From: Brevibacillus panacihumi W25
GTDB lineage: Bacteria; Bacillota; Bacilli; Brevibacillales; Brevibacillaceae
Length of the DNA stretch: 64,000 nt
Reading direction: 5' to 3'
Assembly (NCBI RefSeq): GCF_000503775.1
Contig: NZ_KI629786.1
Span: 727,501 to 791,500 of the forward strand
The position numbers were made by a program, and so were the translations under genes. Positions 45,098 to 54,153 of the stretch are shown one piece after another. The notes beneath the pieces were generated by a model. That model was given only the letters and a program-made list of their open reading frames with translations. It was not told where the DNA came from and did no database searches. Each line of letters opens with the position of its first letter. Position 1 is the stretch's first letter.

Positions 45098-46819
45098 ATG
45101 GCAAAAAAATTGCCCAAGGTAGACGTGGTGGTCGTAGGAGTAGGCTGGGGCGGAGGGATCATCGCCTCGGAGTTGACCAAGCAAGGATTGACAGTCGTAG
45201 GGCTGGAGCGCGGCAAAGAGCGGAAAACCGAAGATTACTTCATGGTCCACGATGAGCTGCGCTACGCTTTGCGTTATGAATTGATGCAGGATTTATCCAA
45301 GGAAACCATTACGTTCCGCAGCAAGCCTAGTGTCCGTGCCCTGCCGATGCGTTCGTACGGGTCTTTTTTGCTGGGTACAGGTCTGGGAGGCTCGGGAGTA
45401 CACTGGAACGGTCAGACGTTTCGCTTCCTGCCGTATGATTTCGAGATTCGCAGCAAAACGATTGAGAGGTACGGCGAGAAAAAGTTCCCGGATGGCATGA
45501 CGATTCAGGATTGGGGCATTACCTACGATGAGCTGGAGCCGTATTTTGACAGGTTTGAGCAGATGGCCGGGATATCCGGGGAGGAGAATCCCCTGGGCGG
45601 CAAGCGGTCGAAGCCGTATCCCACTCCGCCGATGAAGATGCCGCCAGCGCTGAAAATGTTTGCTGAAGCGACGAAAAAAATGAATCTGCATCCGTACATG
45701 ATGCCATCCGCCAATCTATCCGAGGCGTATACCAACCCGGATGGCGTTTCGCGAGCTGCTTGTCAGTACTGCGGCTTTTGCGAGCGTTTTGGATGCGAGT
45801 ACGGAGCCAAGGCTGATCCCGTCGTAACGGTCATTCCCGTCGCGAAAAAGACAGGCAAGTTCGAGATCCGCACCCATTCGCATGTGCGCCGCATTTTGCA
45901 TGATGGGAAGAAGGCGACAGGAGTCATGTACACCGATGTGACCACCGGCGAGGATATTGAGCAGCCTGCCGATATCGTTGTGCTGACCAGCTATGTGTTT
46001 AATAATACCCGGCTTTTGCTGATGTCCAATTTGGGGCGTCCTTACGACCCGAATACCGGTAAAGGGGTCATCGGGAAAAATTACGCCTATCAGGTCATCC
46101 GGGGCGGAGCTATCGGCTTTTATGAAGACAGGGAGTTCAATGTGTTTGCCGGAGCAGGGGCGTTGGGGATGACGATCGACGACTACAACGGCGACAATTT
46201 TGACCACTCCGATTTGAACTTTATTCACGGTGCCAATATCTCCATCTCGCAGACCGGTCAGCGGCCTATCGGCAACAACAAGGTTCCTGCCGGGGTGCCA
46301 GGTTGGGGGAAAGAATTCAAGGCGGCGTCGATCAAGTACTACACCCGCACGTTGTCCGTAGGGGCTCAAGGGGCCTGCATGCCGTTTCGACATCATTTCC
46401 TCGATCTCGATCCTACATACAAGGACGTGTTCGGGGACCCGCTGATGCGGATTACCTTCGATTTCGAGGAACAGGACAGGCAGTTGGCAGCTTATTGTGC
46501 AGATCGCTGTGGAGAGATCATCAAGGAGATGGGTGCGGCGGACAAGATCGAGGTGAACAGGAAGCTCGGACCTTACGATATCACGCCGTACCAGTCTACG
46601 CACAACACCGGAGGCGTCATTATGGGCTCCTCGCCTGATACGTCGGCGGTCAATAATTATCTGCAAATGTGGGATGCCGAGAATGTCTTCGTGGTAGGAG
46701 CATCTGCTTTTCCACATAATAGCGGCTACAACCCTACCGGAACGATGGGAGCGCTGTCGTACCGGGCTGCGGAAGGCATTTTGAAGTACAGCAAGAGCGG
46801 CGGAGGTTTGTTGGTGTAG
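45098..46819 (+). CDS. GMC-family FAD oxidoreductase (gluconate dehydrogenase large subunit type)
   Basis: 573 residues. FAD-binding Rossmann motif VVVVGVGWGGGIIASELTKQ at residue 10; GTGLGGSGVHWNGQTFRFLP in the GMC signature area; a cysteine cluster CQYCGFCERFGCEYGA (about residue 223); C-terminal NTGGVIMGSSPDTSAVNNYL and SAFPHNSGYNPTGTMGAL with the catalytic histidine. It lacks its own signal, so it may be co-exported with the Tat subunit upstream. The usual cytochrome c subunit is missing; an IS follows in the terminator. Confidence 0.9.
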   Translation: MAKKLPKVDVVVVGVGWGGGIIASELTKQGLTVVGLERGKERKTEDYFMVHDELRYALRYELMQDLSKETITFRSKPSVRALPMRSYGSFLLGTGLGGSGVHWNGQTFRFLPYDFEIRSKTIERYGEKKFPDGMTIQDWGITYDELEPYFDRFEQMAGISGEENPLGGKRSKPYPTPPMKMPPALKMFAEATKKMNLHPYMMPSANLSEAYTNPDGVSRAACQYCGFCERFGCEYGAKADPVVTVIPVAKKTGKFEIRTHSHVRRILHDGKKATGVMYTDVTTGEDIEQPADIVVLTSYVFNNTRLLLMSNLGRPYDPNTGKGVIGKNYAYQVIRGGAIGFYEDREFNVFAGAGALGMTIDDYNGDNFDHSDLNFIHGANISISQTGQRPIGNNKVPAGVPGWGKEFKAASIKYYTRTLSVGAQGACMPFRHHFLDLDPTYKDVFGDPLMRITFDFEEQDRQLAAYCADRCGEIIKEMGAADKIEVNRKLGPYDITPYQSTHNTGGVIMGSSPDTSAVNNYLQMWDAENVFVVGASAFPHNSGYNPTGTMGALSYRAAEGILKYSKSGGGLLV

Positions 46820-46823
46820 AAAA

Positions 46824-46839
46824 GAAAAGCCCCTTTCGA
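46824..46839 (+). terminator. Left half of a terminator split by the IS element
   Basis: AAAAGCCCC plus loop TTTCGA (46825-46839) is one half of the hairpin whose other half, TTTCGA-GGGGCTTTTTTT, lies at 48803-48819. Joined, they form a perfect bidirectional terminator between the convergent GMC and chorismate synthase genes. The insertion separates the arms by about 2 kb. Confidence 0.85.
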
Positions 46840-46920
46840 GAGAGCCCTGCAAAATCCCCTTGTTGGAGCTTGCAACTCGAGTAACCCCATTGAATTGTGT
46901 AAAAAAGAGGGCAATAACGA

Positions 46921-46962
46921 AAAAATGCAGTTCAATCTCCCTCAGGAGGCGGACTGCATTTT
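46921..46962 (-). terminator. Transposase terminator
   Basis: AAAATGCAGT pairs with ACTGCATTTT around CCGCCTCC/GGGAG, with a T-run on the minus strand after the transposase stop. Confidence 0.75.
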
Positions 46963-48399
46963 CTCTGTTAATTTTATCATCCGTTTTACATTTACGACGA
47001 AAGTCGTAAGTATTGCCTGTATTCGCATGCGAAAGAGACCACGGTACTTAGCCTTGGTCATCCCATGATACCTTTTTAGTTCCGCATTTTTATGTTCAAT
47101 AATCGGTCTGCGACAAATACGTTCCTTGAACGTATCGCTTTTCTCAAACTCGATTTGCTCTTGGTAATGTTCCGCCACAATCCGAATGGAATAGGTTTTG
47201 CTCTTCGCTCCTGGCTTGAAGCATCCTTCCTTAAGCGGGCACGCCTTGCATTTCTCGGTATCGAAATAGAAAACAAGAGAACGACTATTGCCACTTTGCT
47301 TGCTTCCTTGGACAGCTTTTCGAATACTGTGTTGTCCTGCCGGACAAATAACAAAGTCTGCACCCTTGTTGTATTCTTGTCTAAGCCCTCCGTTATGTAC
47401 GATCGGGTTAAGTGGTACGACGGGTTGAATCTGCTTACTTTTCATCTCTTCCAAATTATCTTTACCCGAATATGCAGTGTCAGCAATCACTTCATGTACT
47501 TCTATACCTGCGTCCAAGGTTTGATTCAAAAGTTCTTTGAATTGTTTGCCGTCATCCGAACTTCCTTCAGTAACTTCCACAGCCGTAATGATCTCTTCTT
47601 CTGTCATGGCGATATGTTCTTTGTAGCCAAAAAAGGATTTTGTATTGCTCTTCCATCCAAAGCGTGCATCCGGATCAATGGCCGACATAATGCCTTTATT
47701 GGCAAGGAGACGCTCGTCTTCCACGATGGCCTTGGCGATTCGAACTTTCTCCGAGATGGAACCTTCATGATCCGGCAACAACAACTCAACAGTTTCCCCA
47801 AGATTAGCCAGGTACTGAAGCATGATCTTCTCGGCATCCTCTTGATCTTCTTTCCTCAACCCCGGTAACTTCGGGAGTTTCTTCTCAAGCTTGGGATGCT
47901 TTTTCACCACAACACGGAACAGGCGCTTCGCCGCATCTCGAAGTACTTCAAGTGGCTTTTGTTTTTGCGAAGCTGCCAGTGTATGGGTGGAGTCCATGAT
48001 GATCGTCTTTGACTTCACAAGACCTTTTTCAATGCACTGACGCACAACTGATATGAGCACCTCATCCACGGCTCCTGCTCCTAATCGATGATTACGAAAG
48101 CGAGACAGTTGGGAGGGGTCAGGAAGGTTATCCTCCGGATTTACACCTAAAAACCACTTGTAAGCGAGGTTTACCTGCGTTTCCTGAATGATGCGTTCAT
48201 CCGAAAGATTGTAGAGAACTTGTAAAAACAGCAAACGAAACAGGAGTTCTGGTTCGTTAGCAGGTCTTCCGTAATGCTCACAATAAGAGGAACGAACTAA
48301 GTCATGAATAAACGTGAAATCTACGATTTCATTGATTTTTCGTAATGGGTGATCCTCGGGAATCAGTTTGTATAATTCGGCATGGAAAGATGCCGTCAT
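46942..48399 (-). CDS. IS1182-family transposase
   Basis: 485 residues from the ATG at 48399. The N-terminal DUF772-type domain reads IPEDHPLRKINEIVDFTFIH, CEHYGRPANEPELLFRLLFL and YNLSDERIIQETQVNLAYKW. The DDE catalytic core includes KTIIMDSTHTLAA (Asp), an EVIADTAYSGKDNLEEM block (Asp) and the C-terminal Glu near RPIIEHKNAELKRYHGM. Cysteines CKACPLKEGC lie between. No good ribosome site precedes this ATG; an open frame continues upstream to 48516 behind a TACAAT box, so a TTG start is possible. The frame is intact. Confidence 0.88.
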   Translation of the reverse strand: MTASFHAELYKLIPEDHPLRKINEIVDFTFIHDLVRSSYCEHYGRPANEPELLFRLLFLQVLYNLSDERIIQETQVNLAYKWFLGVNPEDNLPDPSQLSRFRNHRLGAGAVDEVLISVVRQCIEKGLVKSKTIIMDSTHTLAASQKQKPLEVLRDAAKRLFRVVVKKHPKLEKKLPKLPGLRKEDQEDAEKIMLQYLANLGETVELLLPDHEGSISEKVRIAKAIVEDERLLANKGIMSAIDPDARFGWKSNTKSFFGYKEHIAMTEEEIITAVEVTEGSSDDGKQFKELLNQTLDAGIEVHEVIADTAYSGKDNLEEMKSKQIQPVVPLNPIVHNGGLRQEYNKGADFVICPAGQHSIRKAVQGSKQSGNSRSLVFYFDTEKCKACPLKEGCFKPGAKSKTYSIRIVAEHYQEQIEFEKSDTFKERICRRPIIEHKNAELKRYHGMTKAKYRGLFRMRIQAILTTFVVNVKRMIKLTEKMQSAS

Positions 48400-48507
48400 T
48401 TGTTTAGAGGGCTGTAGCAATGGTTCCAACTCTTTCGTTTTCTTTTCATTGTACAACAAAACCCAGTGCCAAAGGGGGTACTGGTTGAAAACTCTACGGT
48501 TGGGGAG

Positions 48508-48706
48508 GAGAAGCATGTTTCCAGGCGGAGCGATTGGCGGAGTCCAGCCTAGCGGAACAGCGAAGCCCGGGGAAACGAAAGCGCAACCTATGAATAAACT
48601 CCGGAGCTGCGCGCCGTTTTGCGCTTCCCCCGGGATCGCTGTGGAGCGGACAGTTTAACTCCCTTGCGGGACGTAGACCGTAGCGCAGATCGGAAACATG
48701 CTTCTC
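48508..48706. repeat. 199-bp palindromic element, copy 2, inside the IS right end
   Basis: GAGAAGCATGTTTCC (48508-48522) and its inverse GGAAACATGCTTCTC (48692-48706) enclose the same nested inverted repeats as copy 1, in opposite orientation. It sits between the transposase promoter region and the right end of the element. A hairpin GAATCCCCAGT/ACTGGGGATTC flanks it at 48744-48776. Confidence 0.8.
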
Positions 48707-48847
48707 CCCACTACAGCTACATTCACGACACATGAATCCCCAGTACCTAAAAGCACTGGGGATTCAGTTTACAGATAGTAGGTGGACTTTTGCAGGGCTC
48801 TCTTTCGAGGGGCTTTTTTTGCATTTCAGTATGGTTGAATTGCTAGA

Positions 48848-49903
48848 TCAACCGTGCATGGCCAAATGGCGTTTGAAGTGATCCTCCAGAACCAGACAAG
48901 TCATCGCTTCGACTACAGGAACGATTCGTGGACAAATACAAGGGTCATGCCGGCCTGTGGTGACGATTTCTTTCTCGTTTCCATGAATATCGATGGTTTT
49001 TTGGGCTACCGATATGGATGAAGTGGGTTTGACAGCAATTCTGAACACAATCTCTTGTCCGGTGCTGATGCCGCCAATGATCCCTCCTGAATGATTGCTC
49101 AGGAAACCATTTTTATCCATGCCGTCATTATGCTCGCTTCCCAATATCCTTGTGCCATCGAAACCAGTCCCGAACTCAATTCCCTTTACGGCACCAATCG
49201 ACAGCATGGCTTTTGCCAGATCTGCGTCCAATTTATCAAATACAGGCTCCCCGAGACCGGGAATGGCCCCTCTAACCCTGCATTCTACGATTCCCCCACA
49301 GCTATCCCCAAGCCTTGCGAGCTCTTCTATCATTTCTACCATGGCGGGGGCTGCATCGGGATCACAAGTCCTTACCGGATTTTCCTCAATCGCACTTTCC
49401 ACAAATTGATTGCTTTTGATTCCGCCCACTTCTGTCGTGTAGGCTAATACGCTTACCCCTCTATTCTCGAGCAGCTTGCGTGCCAATGCTCCTGCAGCAA
49501 CTCTTCCGGCGGTCTCTCTTCCTGACGCCCGTCCACTTCCTCTGTAATCCCTGATTCCATACTTTTGCAAATAAGTGAAATCGGCGTGGCCGGGTCTAAA
49601 GGAATGTTTAATATCGTCATAGGCTTCCGGCCGCATATCCGTGTTATACAAAATCATAAAGACAGGGGTACCGGTTGTTTTGCCTTCGAAGGTGCCGGAT
49701 AGGATATTTACGATGTCGTACTCTTTTCTGCTGGTCGTAATGGATGATTGACCTGGCTTTCTTCGATCCATTTGCTTTTGAATGTAATCCCGGTCGATTT
49801 CGATTCCGGGTGTTACTCCGTCTACGATGACGCCTACAGCTTCTCCGTGAGATTCCCCGAACGTAGTGATTCTAAATACTTCTCCGAATGAATTTCCCGC
49901 CAT
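48848..49903 (-). CDS. aroC: Chorismate synthase (E. coli AroC type)
   Basis: 351 residues; converts 5-enolpyruvylshikimate-3-phosphate to chorismate using reduced FMN. Signatures: FRITTFGESHGEAVGVIVDG, FRPGHADFTYLQKYGIRDYR, GSGRASGRETAGRVAAGALA, SNHSGGIIGGISTGQEI and TTGRHDPCICPRIVPVVEAM. The sequence follows the E. coli AroC subtype, not the AroF type usually found in the Bacillus aro operon, and it is isolated from other aro genes. It may be a second, accessory copy. ATG at 49903 has GGAGAG 8 nt upstream. Confidence 0.93.
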   Translation of the reverse strand: MAGNSFGEVFRITTFGESHGEAVGVIVDGVTPGIEIDRDYIQKQMDRRKPGQSSITTSRKEYDIVNILSGTFEGKTTGTPVFMILYNTDMRPEAYDDIKHSFRPGHADFTYLQKYGIRDYRGSGRASGRETAGRVAAGALARKLLENRGVSVLAYTTEVGGIKSNQFVESAIEENPVRTCDPDAAPAMVEMIEELARLGDSCGGIVECRVRGAIPGLGEPVFDKLDADLAKAMLSIGAVKGIEFGTGFDGTRILGSEHNDGMDKNGFLSNHSGGIIGGISTGQEIVFRIAVKPTSSISVAQKTIDIHGNEKEIVTTGRHDPCICPRIVPVVEAMTCLVLEDHFKRHLAMHG

Positions 49904-50017
49904 TTGCAAACTCTCCCATTTCTGCGTAGTCAATTGTTATGTTTGATTATAAGAAGTAAGCTATAATAAATGAAATCACAAATAACGAAGTGTGTCATAG
50001 AGAGGGTCTATATCAAA

Positions 50018-50917
50018 ATGAACATCCATATGGAATGGTATCGAATTTTTTTGCGTACAGCCGAGCTGGGCAATTTGACCAAAGCGGCACAACAGCTGCA
50101 TATCACCCAACCTTCCGTCAGCTACGCAATCAAGCAATTGGAGGAGATGATGGGTGTCAAATTATTTCACCGCCATTCAAAGGGTGTCAGTCTGACCTCA
50201 GAAGGATCGGCGTTATTGGAATATGTCAAGCAAGCCTTTTCGCTTCTGGAAGCTGGAGAAAAGCGAATTCAATCATTTGTGCAATTGGCTTCCGGGGAGC
50301 TGCGGATTGGAGCGAGCGGACCTGTGATCAAACATCTCCTGCTCCATCCATTGGACCGTTTCCATAGCGCGTATCCGGGGGTGCGCATCCGACTTGTGCA
50401 AGGCAGAACGTATGAAATCGCAAAACGTCTGAAAGAAGGCAAAATCGATATTGGCCTCGTTCATCTTCCGGTGTCCGATCAGGAACTCGATGTCACTCAT
50501 GTCATCACCAATCATGACTGCTTTGTAGTCGGTCCTGCATACCGTGCGCTGTCAGAGAACCCGATTTCCATCCAAGCGTTAACGAAAATTCCATTGCTTC
50601 TCCTCTCTTCGGGGAGCAATACCAGGCAATTCGTCGAGCAATGGTTCGAAGCACAGGGAGTAAAGGCAGAGGTTGATATTGAACTGAACAGCTCAGACAT
50701 GCTCATAGAGTTTGCCCAGCGTGGTTATGGCGCTGCGTTTGTAAACCGTTCCTTTATCCAACAGGAGCTGGAGGAGGAGCGCCTTTTTGAGCTGAAGCTG
50801 ATCGAACCGATCCCTTCCCGCCATATCGGAATCGCAACACGCAGGGACATTTCTTTATCACTGGCAGCTGCCCGGTTTAACGAATTGCTGGTTTCGTCCA
50901 TAGAGCACTCCAAGTAA
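50018..50917 (+). CDS. LysR-family transcriptional regulator, divergent from aroC
   Basis: 299 residues. Winged helix: YRIFLRTAELGNLTKAAQQL then HITQPSVSYAIKQLEEMMGV. The effector domain starts about residue 90 (LRIGASGPVIKHLLLHPLDR). It is divergent from the isolated chorismate synthase over a 114-bp gap and so probably controls it. ATG at 50018 is preferred; ATG at 50030 is possible. Confidence 0.87.
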   Translation: MNIHMEWYRIFLRTAELGNLTKAAQQLHITQPSVSYAIKQLEEMMGVKLFHRHSKGVSLTSEGSALLEYVKQAFSLLEAGEKRIQSFVQLASGELRIGASGPVIKHLLLHPLDRFHSAYPGVRIRLVQGRTYEIAKRLKEGKIDIGLVHLPVSDQELDVTHVITNHDCFVVGPAYRALSENPISIQALTKIPLLLLSSGSNTRQFVEQWFEAQGVKAEVDIELNSSDMLIEFAQRGYGAAFVNRSFIQQELEEERLFELKLIEPIPSRHIGIATRRDISLSLAAARFNELLVSSIEHSK

Positions 50918-50936
50918 CCGCGATCTGGTATAACAA

Positions 50937-50974
50937 AAAACAGCAACCCTGTTAAAAAGGATTGCTGTTTTCTG
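50937..50974. terminator. Terminator between LysR and the stalk-domain gene
   Basis: AAAACAGCAA (50937-50946) pairs with TTGCTGTTTT (50962-50971). A/T runs on both sides make it usable in both directions. Confidence 0.82.
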
Positions 50975-50977
50975 CGG

Positions 50978-51493
50978 TTACTGCAACAAGGATCGGATAT
51001 CTCCGGTATTTGGATTCACTACGAACCAGCCATAGGTGCTGGTGTAGCTGTCTCCGGACTGGAAGTTGTTCACATAGGTTTGATAGACATGGATGACGTA
51101 GTGCCCTTTCTCATCGTCGTGGGAATACTCAACGACGTGAGAGGGAGAGAGATTCCCCGCGAACTTGGCCTTCACCAGTTCGATTGCTTCCATCTTGGAG
51201 TACATCTTGCTAGTCGGCAGCTTGCCGATGTAGATGGATCGCGAACGCGCATCGTAGATCACCGGCTTGTTCAGGTTTTCGGCGACGAAGCGAATCGGGA
51301 CATAGACAGTGTTCTTGTACATGATTCCTTGTACATCGCTCGCAGGCGATTTTGGCACCCCTTCAAAATAATAGGTAAAGGGCGTTTGTTTGGTCTCTGG
51401 ATCGGGATAGTTAGAAGCCGCTGCGGCTATCCCGGAAAAGAGCACCGACCCGATCACGATGCCCCCCAATAAAGATTTAAAATCCCATTTCAT
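50978..51493 (-). CDS. Exported protein with a copper-amine-oxidase-like stalk domain
   Basis: 171 residues. Signal peptide at residues 1-25 (hydrophobic core SLLGGIVIGSVLFSGIAAAA). The stalk domain reads MYKNTVYVPIRFVAENLNKP and VIYDARSRSIYIG. The last 65 residues form a PepSY-like strand set (GHYVIHVYQTYVNNFQSGD, GWFVVNPNTGDIRSLL). These domains occur in cell-surface proteins of Bacillota with no known enzyme activity. The ATG at 51493 follows GGGGAGAGG. Confidence 0.8.
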   Translation of the reverse strand: MKWDFKSLLGGIVIGSVLFSGIAAAASNYPDPETKQTPFTYYFEGVPKSPASDVQGIMYKNTVYVPIRFVAENLNKPVIYDARSRSIYIGKLPTSKMYSKMEAIELVKAKFAGNLSPSHVVEYSHDDEKGHYVIHVYQTYVNNFQSGDSYTSTYGWFVVNPNTGDIRSLLQ

Positions 51494-51746
51494 TCTTGCA
51501 AACCTCTCCCCGTATCGAATGAGACCAGCCTGTGCTGTATTCGACTTTTCTAGCATTAGTATGACAAATTTTGCAAAATTCAGCTATCAACCGAGGGTAC
51601 TAGGAAACAAAGACTAGAAAAAATAGGAAATCGCCAATCGCCGTGGGAAAAGTCCTAGAAAACGCGGGGCGCAAAGATACTTTTTTCCTGAGCGCACTAT
51701 GAGTATGATGGAGAATAGGGAGAATACAAGACTAGGAGAGCAAAAG

Positions 51747-52430
51747 ATGTCGATTTTAAAAAATGACTGGGCCCACATATTGGCCGAAGAGTTTGACAAG
51801 CCATACTATCTCAAACTGAGGGAAACATTGAAAGAAGAGTATCAGCGCTACACGGTATACCCGGATATGTACGATATTTTCAATGCCCTTCACCTGACGA
51901 GTTACGAGCAGGCAAGGGTGGTTATTCTGGGACAAGATCCCTATCACGGGCCAGGGCAGGCGCATGGCCTGAGCTTTTCCGTCAAGCCGGGGATCAAGCC
52001 GCCGCCTTCCCTGCAGAACATCTACAAGGAGCTGCAAACTGATCTGAATTGCAGCATTCCTCAGCACGGTTACCTCGTTCACTGGGCCAAACAAGGCGTG
52101 CTGCTGCTCAACACCGTCCTGACTGTGCGGGAGAGCAGCCCCAATTCGCATAAAGGTCTGGGCTGGGAAACCTTTACGGATCAGGTGATTCATCAGCTCA
52201 ATGCGCGCATGACGCCACTGGTCTTTATCCTCTGGGGTAAACACGCCCAAGAGAAAGCGGCTCTGCTGGACAGAAGCAGACACCATATTATTGCCTCACC
52301 GCACCCCAGCCCATTTTCTGCGCATCGCGGCTTTTTGGGCAGCAGACCTTTTTCGCGAGCCAATCAATTCCTTCTTGCACAAGGTTTGGAGCCGATCGAC
52401 TGGCAGCTTCCGGAAGACCCCAACAGCTAG
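51747..52430 (+). CDS. ung: Uracil-DNA glycosylase
   Basis: 227 residues, family 1. The water-activating loop [18 protein letters not shown] (Asp about residue 65) and the minor-groove loop [18 protein letters not shown] are both intact. It removes uracil from DNA. ATG at 51747 behind AGGAGAGC. Its 3' end is 9 bp from the convergent thiN-like gene. Confidence 0.96.
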   Translation: MSILKNDWAHILAEEFDKPYYLKLRETLKEEYQRYTVYPDMYDIFNALHLTSYEQARVVILGQDPYHGPGQAHGLSFSVKPGIKPPPSLQNIYKELQTDLNCSIPQHGYLVHWAKQGVLLLNTVLTVRESSPNSHKGLGWETFTDQVIHQLNARMTPLVFILWGKHAQEKAALLDRSRHHIIASPHPSPFSAHRGFLGSRPFSRANQFLLAQGLEPIDWQLPEDPNS

Positions 52431-52439
52431 GGCGACCGG

Positions 52440-53081
52440 TTAGTCTTTGCTCCGAATCACGAGAAGCTTCCCTGTCGCCAGCGAGATATGCCCCCTGGGC
52501 TCAATCAGGACATTGCTGATGCCCAGGGTGTCGCCGATGCGCAGGGTGGCATTCTCCAGCGGGTATTGAAAGCCCTGCAGGGTAATTCCCGTCACTTCCT
52601 GACTGAAAGGAAGCAGCGAGAGATGATCATAAGGGCCGGACTCGATCGTGACGCCATCCGTGATCAGGCGAATTTCGTTGTATGCGTCGATGATGCGGCA
52701 AGGGATATGAGCTTGCAGCCCCTTTTCCAGCAGGTGGACATTGGCGAGTGTGTGGTCAAATCGCGTCCCCAGCACGCCGATCAGCAGGATTTCCTCTGGG
52801 TGCTGCCGGATCGCCCACTGCAAGGCCATTTCGGTATCCGTCAGATCCTTGTAGACAGGGTCGCAGTCTGTCACCTGCAAACTTTTGCTTGCAATCTGTT
52901 TTTTCTCTTCTTCCGTAACGGAGTCAAAATCTCCGATGGACAGATGGGGGGAGTGTCCGTTTTCGATGAGAAACCACGCTCCCCGGTCCACACCGACCAG
53001 CACGTCATGCTCCTGGATGAGCCGGAGCGCCCATTCCCCCAGATTACCGCCTGCGAATAGTAGAATACGTCTTGATTTCAT
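52440..53081 (-). CDS. thiN: Thiamine pyrophosphokinase
   Basis: 213 residues; transfers diphosphate from ATP to thiamine. Motifs: GVDRGAWFLIENGHSPHLSI and GDFDSVTEEE (metal site), DLTDTEMALQWAI, and GTRFDHTLANVHLL. The C-terminal thiamine-binding beta-domain ends PRGHISLATGKLLVI. ATG at 53081 is used with AAGGATGG upstream; a GTG at 53099 lies in front of it. Confidence 0.92.
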   Translation of the reverse strand: MKSRRILLFAGGNLGEWALRLIQEHDVLVGVDRGAWFLIENGHSPHLSIGDFDSVTEEEKKQIASKSLQVTDCDPVYKDLTDTEMALQWAIRQHPEEILLIGVLGTRFDHTLANVHLLEKGLQAHIPCRIIDAYNEIRLITDGVTIESGPYDHLSLLPFSQEVTGITLQGFQYPLENATLRIGDTLGISNVLIEPRGHISLATGKLLVIRSKD

Positions 53082-53242
53082 ACCGAAGCCATCCTTCACT
53101 TTGATCGCTGTAAGAACGAATTTTTTTCATCTTATCATGCAAATGGTTTGCGGGACAGCGCGATAAGCACATCGTATAATGATTGAATTTTTAGATTTTA
53201 TCGATTAAAATACTTTTATCAAATAGATGGGAAGGTGGTACC

Positions 53243-54145
53243 TTGATTACCATCAAACGGATGAGCGATTGTACGATTGCAGAAATCACCAAAGCATGGA
53301 ACAGGGGCTTCGAGGGCTACTTTATTCCGGTCGAAATGACGGAGGAAAGCATCGTCCAGCGGCTCGGCGCGGAAGGCTATCACATTTCCCTCTCTGTCGT
53401 CGCCTTTGACGGTGACGAGCCGATTGGCCTGGTCGCGAGCGGCCTGCGCAGCATTGCAGGGAAAAAAATAGCCTGGAACGGCGGCACAGGAGTAGCGACG
53501 GAGTACCGACGCCAGGGAGTCGGACGCCAACTGATGGAAGCCACTCTGCAGCTCTACGAGGAAGCAGGAGCGGAGGTAGCCACTCTGGAAGCGATCAGTA
53601 AAAATGACAAGGCGATTCGCTTGTACGAGCAGCTTGGGTACGAAGTGGTGGATCGTCTGCTCTTTTGGCAGCAATCGGGCGCCATGCCCGCAGATGCATT
53701 TGGGGCGCAGCATGCAGATCAATACCGCGTGCGAACGGGTATTTCTCAAGAGGCGGCACGCCTTCCGTTTTACCAACGCGATGTCCCCTGGCAGAATCAA
53801 TGGCTCAGCCTGCGCGATGCGGAAGTGATTCTCATCGACGACCAGCGAGGAGAGACTGTCGGCTACGCCATGTACAAACGGGTGTTGAACGAAGAGGGCC
53901 AGCTTGCAGCTGTTACGCTTCGACAATGTGCCGCCATGCCGGACCGTCCGGATGCGGAAAATATCTTGCGCGTGGCGCTGCAGCATTTGTATCAGCCTGA
54001 GAAAGATTGCAAACGCACTACGTTCAACCTGCCCGCTTCGGATAAGCTCTTGTTGTCTGTGCTGGAGAGCGCAGGCTTCGGTCCCTCTGAGACGGAGCAA
54101 GTCTATATGGTGAAAAAGCTAAGCCCAAAAGAAACCCACATGTAA
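53243..54145 (+). CDS. GNAT-family N-acetyltransferase
   Basis: 300 residues. The GNAT acetyl-CoA site is VATEYRRQGVGRQLMEATLQ (about residue 85), then LEAISKNDKAIRLYEQLGYE. The second half (residues 150-300) is a separate, more divergent GNAT-like fold without the R/Q-X-X-G motif. The TTG start at 53243 follows GGAAGGTGG. Substrate unknown. Confidence 0.85.
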   Translation: MITIKRMSDCTIAEITKAWNRGFEGYFIPVEMTEESIVQRLGAEGYHISLSVVAFDGDEPIGLVASGLRSIAGKKIAWNGGTGVATEYRRQGVGRQLMEATLQLYEEAGAEVATLEAISKNDKAIRLYEQLGYEVVDRLLFWQQSGAMPADAFGAQHADQYRVRTGISQEAARLPFYQRDVPWQNQWLSLRDAEVILIDDQRGETVGYAMYKRVLNEEGQLAAVTLRQCAAMPDRPDAENILRVALQHLYQPEKDCKRTTFNLPASDKLLLSVLESAGFGPSETEQVYMVKKLSPKETHM

Positions 54146-54153
54146 TAATGCTG

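Larger units (their letters stand above)
46840..48802 (-). mobile_element. IS1182-like insertion sequence
   Basis: 1963 bp bounded by perfect 15-bp inverted ends GAGAGCCCTGCAAAA (46840-46854) and its inverse (48788-48802). The TTTCGA target duplication lies at 46834-46839 and 48803-48808. It contains one transposase gene with its own terminator and, in its right 300 bp, the 199-bp palindrome and small hairpins. The joined flanks restore an intact terminator, which shows the exact insertion point. The intact ends and open transposase suggest a recent insertion. Confidence 0.92.

Noticed and set aside
45716..46852. Long minus-strand open frame opposite the GMC gene
   Set aside because: Shadow of the conserved GMC oxidoreductase; it also crosses the terminator and IS boundary.
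48368..48658. Plus-strand frame over the IS right end and palindrome
   Set aside because: The sequence is fully explained as palindromic repeat and the 5' end of the transposase gene on the other strand.
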